Assembly: GCA_003166025.1 (NCBI GenBank)
Contig: PMWT01000066.1
Span: forward strand, 92,637-133,337
DNA from: Acidimicrobiaceae bacterium
Lineage (GTDB): Bacteria; Actinomycetota; Acidimicrobiia; Acidimicrobiales; Palsa-688
Direction of reading: 5' to 3'
Length of the DNA stretch: 40,701 nt
Shown here: positions 1-7,375 of the stretch, one piece after another
How positions within the stretch are numbered: position 1 is the first letter of the stretch
How the letters are laid out: every line of letters starts with the position of its first letter
Translations under genes and position numbers: made by a program
The notes under the pieces: generated by a model
Databases searched by the model: none
What the model saw: the letters and a program-made list of their open reading frames with translations, nothing else
What the model was told of the DNA's origin: nothing

Positions 1-14
1 AGACCCTGCCAGTC

Positions 15-332
15 CTAGAGACCAGGTCGGCTGGGCATCACCGGCGAGAGAGGCGACGCCGGTCGGGCCGGGAGCCCACGCCGGCTCCGGGCGATACGAC
101 GACGCTCACGCTCGGACGCTCCGCCCCAGACGCCGTGCTCAATGTGGCTTTCCAACGCGTACTCCAGACACGGCCCCTTGACTGGGCACTCGGCACAGTA
201 ATGACGTGCCACTTCGACCCCGACCCCGTCGCTCGGGAAGAAAATCTCGGGTGGCAGGTCTCTGCAACGACCTTGGACCATCCACGAAGTCTCCAATGCA
301 ACCTCCGTATCGCCTACGCCGTGCCCGCTCAA
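15..332 (-). CDS. WhiB-family iron-sulfur transcription factor
   Basis: WhiB-type regulator (105 residues). It has the four-cysteine pattern of a [4Fe-4S] Wbl protein: C23, then C46-x2-C49-x5-C55, followed by the G(V/I)WGG turn at about 67-71 and a basic Arg-rich tail for DNA or sigma-factor contact. Family members bind sigma factors and act as redox- or NO-sensitive regulators of division, stress or antibiotic response; which Wbl class this is cannot be told from the sequence. The start is taken as TTG, with a GGAGAGG-like ribosome site about 9 nt upstream; an internal ATG at 281 would leave only about five residues before C23, so it is less likely. The gene is divergent from leuA with about 370 bp between the starts. 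Confidence 0.9.
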   Translation of the reverse strand: MSGHGVGDTEVALETSWMVQGRCRDLPPEIFFPSDGVGVEVARHYCAECPVKGPCLEYALESHIEHGVWGGASERERRRIARSRRGLPARPASPLSPVMPSRPGL

Positions 333-512
333 CGGTCATTACCTCTCCGGCCCAAATTTCGATCGCTGCCTGGGCTGTTGTCGCAGTCGTGATGCGGCAG
401 GAGGGACGAGGCCATGTCTCGCACCCTAGCCTAGCCCGCCCCGTCACAGCACTACCACGTTGCCATGGCACCCGCGGGCGCGGGCACCTGCTCAGGCTTC
501 TTTAAGGTGTTC

Positions 513-542
513 TTGACAGTACTGCTCCCAGTCCGAGAACAT
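513..542 (+). promoter_or_regulatory. Predicted sigma-70-type promoter of leuA leader
   Basis: A perfect -35 hexamer TTGACA (513-518) is followed after 18 bp by GAACAT (537-542), which matches the -10 consensus at three positions including the last two. It would start transcription just before the leader peptide ATG at 552. The call is by eye; the -35 box is strong and the -10 box modest. Confidence 0.5.
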
Positions 543-551
543 GGTAGGGCG

Positions 552-587
552 ATGCGCCATCTGAAGAGCCTCCTCCTTATTACCTAG
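552..587 (+). CDS. leuL: leuA leader peptide MRHLKSLLLIT
   Basis: An 11-codon ORF, ATG to TAG, encodes MRHLKSLLLIT. Four of eleven codons are leucine, three of them consecutive (CTC CTC CTT), and the next is isoleucine. It starts about 10 nt after the predicted -10 box, ends 26 nt before the 5' arm of a terminator hairpin, and lies 113 nt upstream of leuA. This is the layout of leader-peptide attenuation: ribosome stalling at leucine codons when Leu-tRNA is scarce would alter folding downstream. The ribosome site is weak (TAGGG just before ATG). Leucine attenuators before leuA are known in Actinobacteria; this one is read directly from sequence and not tested. Confidence 0.7.
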   Translation: MRHLKSLLLIT

Positions 588-613
588 GCGAGCCCCCTCC
601 GGTGCTCGTCACG

Positions 614-644
614 ACCTCCTGTGCCTCTGGCCAGGAGGTTTTTT
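614..644 (+). terminator. Intrinsic terminator/attenuator upstream of leuA
   Basis: ACCTCCTG (614-621) pairs perfectly with CAGGAGGT (632-639). A bulged T and an inner GCC/GGC helix with a TCT loop extend the stem, and six T residues (639-644) follow. It lies between the leucine-rich leader peptide and leuA, so it should act as the attenuator. A second hairpin, GCGAGC (588-593) with GCTCGT (604-609), lies between the leader stop codon and the terminator and may belong to the alternative fold. Confidence 0.75.
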
Positions 645-699
645 CATACCTAGGCAGCCAACGCCTGACCCGGAGCCTGACCACAGAAAGGTCGCCCCA

Positions 700-2406
700 A
701 TGACCCGCCCCCCGTTGCCCATTTCAAAGATGCCTTTCGAGAAGTACGCGCCGACGCTCCCCCTCGTCTTGGCCGACCGCACATGGCCCTCCAGGCAACT
801 GGCCGCCGCGCCCCGGTGGTGCAGCGTCGACCTCAGGGACGGCAACCAGGCCCTCATCGACCCCATGGGCCCCGACCGCAAGCTCTCGCTGTTCGAGACG
901 CTCCTCGCCATCGGGCTGAAGGAGATAGAGGTGGGGTTCCCCTCGGCCTCGGTGCCCGACTACGAGTTCGTGCGCCACATCATCGAACACGACCTGGTCC
1001 CCTCGGATGTCTCCGTACAGGTCCTGGTCCAGTGCCGCGCCGAGCTCATCGAGCGCACGTTCGAAGCCGTGCGCGGAGCCCCCCGGGCCATCGTCCATTT
1101 CTACAATTCGACCTCCGAGTTACAAAGACGGGTGGTCTTCCGCCAGGAACGTGACGGGATCATGGGCATAGCCACGAGTGCCGCCCGCCTGTGCCGGCAG
1201 CTGGAGAAGAAGCTGGACGGGACCGAGCTCCGCTACGAGTACTCCCCCGAGAGCTTCACCGGGACGGAGCCGGACTTCGCCCTGCAGATCTGCGAGGCGG
1301 TAGCCGAGGTCATCGAGCCGACCGCGGCGGCACCGTTGGTCCTAAACCTGCCCTCGACGGTAGAGATGTACTCCCCCAACGTCTTCGCCGACGTTGTGGA
1401 GTGGTTCGGGCGCGAGCTCAGCCAGCGTGGCTCCTTCGTCCTTTCCGTGCACCCCCATAACGACCGCGGGACGGCAGTGGCCGCGGCCGAGCTTGCTTTG
1501 CTGGCCGGCGCCGACCGCCTCGAAGGCACCCTCTTCGGCAACGGCGAACGCACCGGCAACCTTGACATCGTCACCGTGGCGCTCAACCTGTTCTCGCAGG
1601 GGATCGACCCCGGGCTGGACTTCCACGATATCGACGCCGTCCGGCGGGTGGCCGAGCACGCTACCCGCATGCCGGTTCACCCGCGTCACCCATATGCCGG
1701 CGAGCTCGTTTACACCGCCTTCTCGGGCTCTCACCAGGACGCGATCAAAAAAGGGATGACGGCCCTCCCGGCCGGCTACGACAAGTGGGAGGTGCCCTAC
1801 CTGCCCATAGACCCCAAACACACGGGTCGCACCTACGAAGCCATAATCAGGGTCAACAGCCAGTCCGGCAAAGGCGGCGTCGCCTACATCATGGGCGCGG
1901 AACACGGCCTCGACCTGCCCAGACGTTTGCAGGTGGAGTTCTCGCGGGCGGTCCAGGCGGTAACCGAGGCGAGCGGGACCGAGATCAAGCCGTCGGAGCT
2001 GTGGGAGGTCTTCGAAAAGACCTACCTGGCCCACGACGCCGGCTTGAGGCTCTTGGGCACCGAGGTGACGACCGAGAGGTCCGGCGACTCCAACATCACC
2101 AAGGTGGTGGCACAGCTGTTGGTGAAAGGAGAGCACCGCAGCGCGGTCGGGCAGGGCAACGGGCCCATCGACGCCTTCGTCAACGCCTTGCGCCAGGTGG
2201 ACGTCGAACTGTCTGTGCTCGACTACCACCAGCACGCGCTCACCGCCGGCAGCGGTGCCTCCTCGGTCGCCTACGTCGAGGCCGGCTCGGGCGACGCCGT
2301 GGTCTGGGGGGTCGGCCTGGACTCGAGCATCCTGGACGCGTCCCTGCAGGCTGTGATCAGCGCCGCCAACCGCCTCCATACGCAGCCCACGGACGAGAGC
2401 GGTTAG
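700..2406 (+). CDS. leuA: 2-isopropylmalate synthase
   Basis: Catalyses acetyl-CoA + 2-oxoisovalerate to 2-isopropylmalate, the committed step of leucine synthesis. The 568-residue protein is the actinobacterial long form. It has an N-terminal extension, a TIM barrel with the DLRDGNQAL metal/acyl site at 44-52, the HPHNDRGTA metal-binding motif and the FGNGERTGN glycine-rich signature, then a C-terminal LeuA dimer/feedback domain (from about residue 430) ending in the region that binds leucine. The ATG start has AAAGG about 9 nt upstream. Expression is probably controlled by the leader peptide and terminator just upstream. The next gene starts 31 nt after the stop. Confidence 0.97.
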   Translation: MTRPPLPISKMPFEKYAPTLPLVLADRTWPSRQLAAAPRWCSVDLRDGNQALIDPMGPDRKLSLFETLLAIGLKEIEVGFPSASVPDYEFVRHIIEHDLVPSDVSVQVLVQCRAELIERTFEAVRGAPRAIVHFYNSTSELQRRVVFRQERDGIMGIATSAARLCRQLEKKLDGTELRYEYSPESFTGTEPDFALQICEAVAEVIEPTAAAPLVLNLPSTVEMYSPNVFADVVEWFGRELSQRGSFVLSVHPHNDRGTAVAAAELALLAGADRLEGTLFGNGERTGNLDIVTVALNLFSQGIDPGLDFHDIDAVRRVAEHATRMPVHPRHPYAGELVYTAFSGSHQDAIKKGMTALPAGYDKWEVPYLPIDPKHTGRTYEAIIRVNSQSGKGGVAYIMGAEHGLDLPRRLQVEFSRAVQAVTEASGTEIKPSELWEVFEKTYLAHDAGLRLLGTEVTTERSGDSNITKVVAQLLVKGEHRSAVGQGNGPIDAFVNALRQVDVELSVLDYHQHALTAGSGASSVAYVEAGSGDAVVWGVGLDSSILDASLQAVISAANRLHTQPTDESG

Positions 2407-2425
2407 GCGCGTGGCCACCGTCACG

Positions 2426-2431
2426 TAAGCT
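2426..2431 (+). promoter_or_regulatory. Leaderless-type -10 box (TAAGCT)
   Basis: TAAGCT lies 6 nt upstream of the ATG at 2438, with no Shine-Dalgarno between. Transcription would begin at or next to the start codon. One of seven such arrangements in the window. Confidence 0.5.
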
Positions 2432-2437
2432 CTGCGC

Positions 2438-2731
2438 ATGTCTAGTCAGCAGTCAGAAGCCTCCGGCCCCCCCCGCGGCCACGTCCGGGTCGTCTACCTC
2501 GGGCCTGTCGCACCGCACTGGAGAGTGGACTCTGACTTCGGGGACCGCAACTTGATCGAGGAGCTACGTCAGCGGATCTTGGCCCGCTTGCTCTTGCTGC
2601 CCCCACACGACCCGCAGTTCAGGCGCAACCGGGAACGCATCATCCGAGACGCCGAGCGAGAAAACGTTCTGCTCCAGTGGGACCTCGGTGTACCGGAGGA
2701 CGACGATTTCGTCGGCACGACAGGCGGCTGA
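2438..2731 (+). CDS. Conserved hypothetical protein, 97 residues
   Basis: Not recognised as a named family. The protein is small, soluble and charged. A beta-strand-like stretch (VRVVYLGPVAPHW, about 16-28) is followed by a helical Arg/Leu-rich middle (LRQRILARLLLLPPHD, about 43-58) and an acidic end. It has no signal peptide or membrane segment. The ATG is chosen because a TAAGCT -10 box sits 6 nt upstream. It lies between leuA and ppk1 on the same strand, 39-48 nt before the latter, and could be read into ppk1. Codon use looks like its neighbours, so it is likely a true gene. Confidence 0.7.
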   Translation: MSSQQSEASGPPRGHVRVVYLGPVAPHWRVDSDFGDRNLIEELRQRILARLLLLPPHDPQFRRNRERIIRDAERENVLLQWDLGVPEDDDFVGTTGG

Positions 2732-2766
2732 GGGGCGGATCAACAGCTTTGAGCAAGTGCGCGCAG

Positions 2767-2772
2767 TAGCGT
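2767..2772 (+). promoter_or_regulatory. Leaderless-type -10 box (TAGCGT) of ppk1
   Basis: TAGCGT lies 7 nt upstream of the ATG at 2780 and overlaps the GTG at 2771. It argues for the ATG as the ppk1 start. Confidence 0.45.
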
Positions 2773-2779
2773 GAGCGGT

Positions 2780-4987
2780 ATGTCGGCCGCCCCGGGTGCA
2801 GACGCGCTCGAAGAGCATCTGCCCCGGTCGGTCACGCCCGTGGAGGGCAATGCCGAGGAGGGCACCGTCGGCAACGAACGCCGCTACATCAACCGAGAGC
2901 TCTCCTGGCTTGAATTCAATCGCCGCGTCCTGGCTCTGGCCGAAGCACCCGAACAACCCCTGCTCGAGCAGGCGAAGTTCCTGGCCATATTTTCGAGCAA
3001 CCTGGACGAGTTTTTCCAAGTCAGGGTGGCCGGGCTCAAGGACCAGCTCGCCGCCGGCCTCTCGGGCACGGCACCGGACGGCCTGTCGGTGCTCGACCAG
3101 TTAAAAGCCATCCGCATCGAAGTCGAGGGGATGCTCCGCGAGCAAGCGCGCATTTACAACGACGTGGTCGTCCCCCGCCTGGCCGTGCGCGGCTGCCGCC
3201 TGGTGCCTTGGCGCTCGCTCGGCCCCGAGGACATGGCCTACGCCGAGTCCGTCTTCGAAGCCCAGATGTTCCCCGTCCTGACACCCCTCGGTGTCGATCC
3301 GGGCCACCCTTTCCCCTACATATCCAACCTCTCGCTCAACCTGGCGGTGATGGTGCGTGACCCTCAACGCGGCGAGCGGCGTTTTGCCAGGGTCAAGATC
3401 CCGCCCCTTCTGCCGGGGTTCCTGGCGCTTCCGGACAACGAGCGCTTCGTCGCCGTGCAACAGGTCATTGCCGCGTTCCTGGCCGAGCTCTTCCCCGGCA
3501 TGGAGATAGAGAGCTGCCATGGGTTCAGGGTGATCCGCAATGCCGACCTGACTTTGGCCGAAGAAGAAGCAGACGACCTGCTTGAAGCGGTCGAAATGGA
3601 ACTGCGGCGGCGGCGGTTCGGCCGGGCCGTGTGCCTTCAAGTGGAGCCGACGTTCAGCTCTGAGGTCCGCGAACTGCTTATGCGGGAGCTGGACCTACGC
3701 CCCGAGGACGTCTACGAGATCGATGGCCTGCTTGATTATGGAGGCCTGTGGGGGCTGCACCAGCTCGATCGGCCGGACCTGAAAGACGAAGCTTTTTCGC
3801 CGGTGATGCCGAGCCGTTTAGTCGCCCTGGAAGACGAGCCCCAGGACATCTTCGCCGCCATAGCCGAAGGTGACATTTTTTTGCACCACCCTTACGAGAG
3901 CTTCGCGCTCTCCACAGAAGCTTTCGTCAAAAAAGCCTCCCGTGACCCCGGGGTCCTGGCCATAAAACAGACGTTGTACCGGACCTCGGGCGACAGCCCT
4001 GTCGTCACCGCCCTGATCCGTGCCGCCGAAAGAGGTAAGCAGGTCGCGGCCCTGGTGGAACTCAAGGCCAGGGGCGACGAAGCGGCAAACATCGGCTGGG
4101 CCCGGGCGCTCGAGCAGGTGGGCGTGCACGTCGTTTATGGGCTGATCGGGCTGAAGACACACGCCAAGACCTCCCTGGTGGTCCGCGAAGAAGGTGGCCA
4201 CATCCGCCGTTATTGCCATGTCGGGACCGGCAACTACAACTCGTCCACGGCCCGCCTGTACGAGGACGTAGGTATACTCACCGCCTCCCCGTCCGTCGGC
4301 GAGGACCTGACGGACCTGTTCAATTTCCTCACCGGCTACAGCCGGCAGGCGACATACCGCCAACTGATCGTCGCTCCTTTTGCCCTGCGTTCGAAAATGA
4401 TCGAGCTGATCGAAAAAGAGGGCTCGTACGGCGCGGACGGCAGGATCGTTTGGAAATTGAACAACCTGGTGGACCGCAAGGTTATCGACGCCCTTTATGC
4501 CGCGTCACAAGCGGGCACGCAGGTAGACCTGATAGTCCGGGCCATGTGCTGCCTCCGGCCCGGTGTCCTCGGCCTGTCGGAGAACATCCGGGTACGCTCA
4601 CTGGTGGGGCGCTACCTCGAACATTCCCGAATTTTCTATTTCAGTGAAGGTGCCGGCGCCCTGGCCAACCCGCCCGCCAGGGTAGGGCTCAGTCTCCCGG
4701 CCGGCGGCCGCTACCTTCTGGGCTCGGCGGACATGATGGAACGCAACCTCGACCGACGGGTCGAGGCCCTCGTCGACGTCACGTCCGAGGAGATCCAGGT
4801 ACGCCTACGGGAGATCCTGGAGGTGGTCCTGGCCGACGACGAGCTGGCCTGGACGCTGTCGGCCGCCGGCACCTGGGAGAAGGTGCCCGTCACTAAGCAC
4901 TTCAATGCTCAGCGGCACTTCCAAGAGCTCGCTCTGTCGCGCAGCAAGCGAAGGGGCTCCGGTGAACGGCTGGTCGAGATCGAGTGA
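2780..4987 (+). CDS. ppk1: Polyphosphate kinase 1
   Basis: Reversibly transfers the ATP gamma-phosphate to inorganic polyphosphate. The protein is 735 residues (738 if the upstream GTG at 2771 is used) and has the usual four domains. The N-terminal signature RYINRELSWLEFNRRV is followed by the head domain and two PLD-like catalytic domains. KTHAKTSLVV carries the autophosphorylated histidine, followed by the VGTGNYN motif, and GSADMMERNLDRRVE lies near the C-terminus. The ATG at 2780 is preferred because a -10 box overlaps the GTG. The stop overlaps the next gene by 4 nt (GTGA), so ppk1 and the NUDIX gene are probably co-translated. A histidine kinase/response regulator pair of the SenX3/RegX3 type lies 2.4 kb downstream, consistent with a phosphate-related neighbourhood. 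Confidence 0.96.
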   Translation: MSAAPGADALEEHLPRSVTPVEGNAEEGTVGNERRYINRELSWLEFNRRVLALAEAPEQPLLEQAKFLAIFSSNLDEFFQVRVAGLKDQLAAGLSGTAPDGLSVLDQLKAIRIEVEGMLREQARIYNDVVVPRLAVRGCRLVPWRSLGPEDMAYAESVFEAQMFPVLTPLGVDPGHPFPYISNLSLNLAVMVRDPQRGERRFARVKIPPLLPGFLALPDNERFVAVQQVIAAFLAELFPGMEIESCHGFRVIRNADLTLAEEEADDLLEAVEMELRRRRFGRAVCLQVEPTFSSEVRELLMRELDLRPEDVYEIDGLLDYGGLWGLHQLDRPDLKDEAFSPVMPSRLVALEDEPQDIFAAIAEGDIFLHHPYESFALSTEAFVKKASRDPGVLAIKQTLYRTSGDSPVVTALIRAAERGKQVAALVELKARGDEAANIGWARALEQVGVHVVYGLIGLKTHAKTSLVVREEGGHIRRYCHVGTGNYNSSTARLYEDVGILTASPSVGEDLTDLFNFLTGYSRQATYRQLIVAPFALRSKMIELIEKEGSYGADGRIVWKLNNLVDRKVIDALYAASQAGTQVDLIVRAMCCLRPGVLGLSENIRVRSLVGRYLEHSRIFYFSEGAGALANPPARVGLSLPAGGRYLLGSADMMERNLDRRVEALVDVTSEEIQVRLREILEVVLADDELAWTLSAAGTWEKVPVTKHFNAQRHFQELALSRSKRRGSGERLVEIE

Positions 4988-5568
4988 GCTGCGCCTCGCC
5001 CCCGCCGAAGAGGCCGACCTCGTCTCTGAGCGAGGCGCCGGCAGTCAGCGGCGAGATGGCCCTGCCGGGGCCGGTACGGGCGGCGGGCGGAGTGGTATGG
5101 CGGCGGGTGCCGTCCGGCCTGGAAGTGGTCCTGGTGCACCGCCCCGCCTATGACGACTGGGCCCTGCCCAAGGGCAAGGCGAAGCCTCTTGAGAGCGACG
5201 AGGGCACGGCTCTACGGGAGGTGAGGGAGGAGACCGGCCTTGTCTGCCGCCTCGGCCCGCCCCTGCCCAGCACCACTTACCTTGACGCCGACGGTCGCAA
5301 TAAGGTCGTCCGGTACTGGGCGATGACAGTCGTCCCGGGCCGCGCCGCCGGCCACGGCGCCCAGGATCTTCTCCCCGCTCCCTCGGGCCAGCACGAGGTG
5401 GACGACGTGCGCTGGTCTGCCCTGCACGCCGCCCGTCGGCGCCTCAGCTACGCCCGGGACGTCGTCGTGCTCGATGCCTTCGAGGAGATGGTCTCCCGTT
5501 CAGAGGTTCGCCGGCAAAAGGTCGACGACATTGGTAAAGCTGAACCACAGAGGGACGAGGCAGATTAA
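4984..5568 (+). CDS. NUDIX hydrolase (MutT-like)
   Basis: A complete Nudix box is present: G-x5-E-x7-REVREETGL, beginning at GKAKPLE around residue 60. It would bind Mg and hydrolyse a nucleoside diphosphate linked to another moiety. At 194 residues it has one Nudix domain (about 25-165) and a short charged tail. The opening VRAAGGVVWRR and later VDDVRW resemble MutT1 and related (d)NTP or Ap4A hydrolases, but MutT1 also has a C-terminal phosphoglycerate-mutase domain that is absent here. The GTG start overlaps the ppk1 stop. The last 69 nt overlap the 3' end of the sortase gene on the other strand. Confidence 0.9.
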   Translation: MSCASPPPKRPTSSLSEAPAVSGEMALPGPVRAAGGVVWRRVPSGLEVVLVHRPAYDDWALPKGKAKPLESDEGTALREVREETGLVCRLGPPLPSTTYLDADGRNKVVRYWAMTVVPGRAAGHGAQDLLPAPSGQHEVDDVRWSALHAARRRLSYARDVVVLDAFEEMVSRSEVRRQKVDDIGKAEPQRDEAD

Positions 5569-6747
5569 GGCCCCGCACACCACTACGCCCAGCTTGGCGT
5601 AGTGGTACCGGCGGCTGGCCACGATGCGGGTCAGTGCCCAACCCAACAAAGCGAGCGCTCCCCAACCGAGCGCACCGGGCCACGCTCCGCTCCCGCCGGA
5701 GCCCGAGCTCGCCGAGGCGGCGACCGGTCCCACTGTGGGCGAGTCAACCCCGGGACCACCCGACCCCGGGGCCGACTTGCTCCGCGCAGTGGTCGACGTC
5801 CTCGAAGTTCCCGTGGAGCTGGTCGTGACCGGGACCGTGCCCTTGGTCGCCCGGTGGACGGGCCTCGACGACGTTACCGGCGGTGGGGTGGTCCTCGGGG
5901 AGCCGGGCTCTCGCGCCGTCGCCGTGCGGGGCGCGGACGCGGGCAGTTCACCGGCCAACCGCGTGCCCCGGGGGAGCCCTTTGACCAGGTCGGCGCGCAC
6001 GACTAGGCGCGTCGTGGCTTCGAAACGGGGGTTGCAGGTCGTGAGGGTCAGCTCGGGCAGGTGAGTGCCGTCGAGGACGGCGGTGTCGGAGGGAGGCACT
6101 ACCCACTGGCGTATGACGTCATAGACCCACGTCGTACCGGAGGTGTCGGTGAGGTAAATGAAGTCGCCCGGTACGAGCTCGTTCAGGCGGAAGAACGGGG
6201 CCCCGAAGGTCGTCCGGTGACCGGCGATCCCAACGTTGCCGTCCTGGCCGGGCAGGGACGTCCCCGGGTAGTGGCCCGGTCCCATCTGGAGGTCGAGCTC
6301 GGCGACTCCCTCCACCACGTAGCGGTCGACCCCGATGGCAGGAATGACCAGATGGTCGAGCGCCCCTCCGGGCGACGGGACCGGAAAAGAGACGGTGGGC
6401 GCAGCCGTTGTCCCGCCGGCGATGGAGCTCTTGGCGTGCCCGGAGGAGGTCGCGCGACGCCGACGGGACGCCGTGGCGCCCGAGCCGGGCCCTACCTTGC
6501 CCGTGGCGGCCCGGTGGCCCGCCGGACTGGCCGTAGCGGGCGCCGGCCGGGCCGCGGCGACCGCGGCATTGAAGGCCCGAGCGAGCTGGCTCTGGCTATG
6601 CTCCTCGGTCAGGTTCGTCCCGACCAGCTCGTACACCACGAAAAGCAGGACGACCAAACCGGCCGTGACCAGCGCCAGGCCCACCTCTCTCAGCAGCCGC
6701 CGGCCCCCGGTGAGGCGCTGTGCTCCTCGCGAATACACGTCTACCAC
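5500..6747 (-). CDS. Class E-like sortase with C-terminal membrane extension
   Basis: Membrane-anchored cysteine transpeptidase that joins secreted proteins to the cell envelope. Of 415 residues, an N-terminal membrane segment is at about 22-42, a linker rich in Ala/Thr/Arg at 60-120, and a sortase domain at about 130-260. The catalytic residues are visible: H177 in AGHRTT, C238 in TLTTC and R247 in TTRLVV. A Pro/Ser/Thr-rich stretch follows and then two hydrophobic segments in the last 60 residues, so both ends are probably membrane-held; that tail is unusual for a sortase. The GTG start has no clear ribosome site. The gene is convergent with the NUDIX gene (69-nt overlap) and divergent from the SixA-like gene. 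No LPxTG- or LAxTG-bearing substrate was found in the window. Confidence 0.9.
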   Translation of the reverse strand: MVDVYSRGAQRLTGGRRLLREVGLALVTAGLVVLLFVVYELVGTNLTEEHSQSQLARAFNAAVAAARPAPATASPAGHRAATGKVGPGSGATASRRRRATSSGHAKSSIAGGTTAAPTVSFPVPSPGGALDHLVIPAIGVDRYVVEGVAELDLQMGPGHYPGTSLPGQDGNVGIAGHRTTFGAPFFRLNELVPGDFIYLTDTSGTTWVYDVIRQWVVPPSDTAVLDGTHLPELTLTTCNPRFEATTRLVVRADLVKGLPRGTRLAGELPASAPRTATAREPGSPRTTPPPVTSSRPVHRATKGTVPVTTSSTGTSRTSTTARSKSAPGSGGPGVDSPTVGPVAASASSGSGGSGAWPGALGWGALALLGWALTRIVASRRYHYAKLGVVVCGALICLVPLWFSFTNVVDLLPANL

Positions 6748-6898
6748 GCTAAGGCGGTCCTCCGGCCCAGCGCGGGTCGCCGGGCAGGCCTGCGGCCGGC
6801 TGGCACTCCTTTCTGCGCCGAAACCACTTTCAGTGGTTCTTCACCCTCATTATGCGACGCCATTTCGCATCGGTTGGCATTCTGCAACACTTAAGTTT

Positions 6899-7375
6899 GT
6901 GCCGCTTCTGTTGGTGCGCCATGCCCAAGCCAAGCCCCGCAAAGACTGGGGCGGCGACGACGGCGCTCGACCCCTTTCCCCTCATGGTCTACGCCAAGCC
7001 GAAGGGCTGGTGGCGATCATGGGTAATTTCGCCCCCCGGGCGCGCGTCCTGTCCAGCCCTTCGCTGCGCTGCCTGCAGACGATGGGCCCCGTGGCTTCGG
7101 CTCAGCACCTGAGCGTGGAGGAGACCGATGACCTGGCCGAGGGGCAGAGCTCGGTCGCGGTGCGCCTGGTCCGGGCCGTGGCCGGCCAGGAGGTCGTCGT
7201 TTGTACGCACGGGGACGTGATCGCCGAGATCCTGGTGGCGCTGGCGGACGAGGACCGCCTAGACCTCGGGCAAAACCCCCGCCAGGCGAAGGGCTCGGTC
7301 TGGGCCCTCGACGGCCGCAAGGGCTCGTTCACCTCGGCCAAGTACTACGCCCCGGTGGTGGTGGACGCGACTTGA
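6899..7375 (+). CDS. SixA-like phosphohistidine phosphatase (histidine phosphatase superfamily)
   Basis: A small (158-residue) histidine phosphatase domain. It opens with LLLVRHAQAK, the RHG-type motif whose histidine forms the phospho-intermediate, and has SSPSLRCLQT in the middle and the second catalytic histidine in VVCTHGDVIAEIL. SixA enzymes dephosphorylate phosphohistidine on signalling or phosphotransfer proteins; other small-molecule substrates are possible. The frame is open far upstream, but GTG 6899 is chosen because the domain begins there and the upstream part is antisense to the sortase. The stop TGA overlaps the TTG start of the histidine kinase, so the two are coupled, which suits a phosphatase acting on a two-component system. 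Confidence 0.88.
   Translation: MPLLLVRHAQAKPRKDWGGDDGARPLSPHGLRQAEGLVAIMGNFAPRARVLSSPSLRCLQTMGPVASAQHLSVEETDDLAEGQSSVAVRLVRAVAGQEVVVCTHGDVIAEILVALADEDRLDLGQNPRQAKGSVWALDGRKGSFTSAKYYAPVVVDAT

Noticed and set aside
1342-2439. Long ORF antisense to leuA
   Set aside because: Shadow frame of a high-GC gene; no family motif, and leuA on the other strand is unambiguous.
6335-6898. N-terminal extension of the SixA-like gene
   Set aside because: Antisense to the sortase; the phosphatase domain starts exactly at GTG 6899.
7201-7371. Upstream extension of the histidine kinase
   Set aside because: Overlaps the SixA coding region in another frame and is Gly/Pro/Arg-rich without structure.
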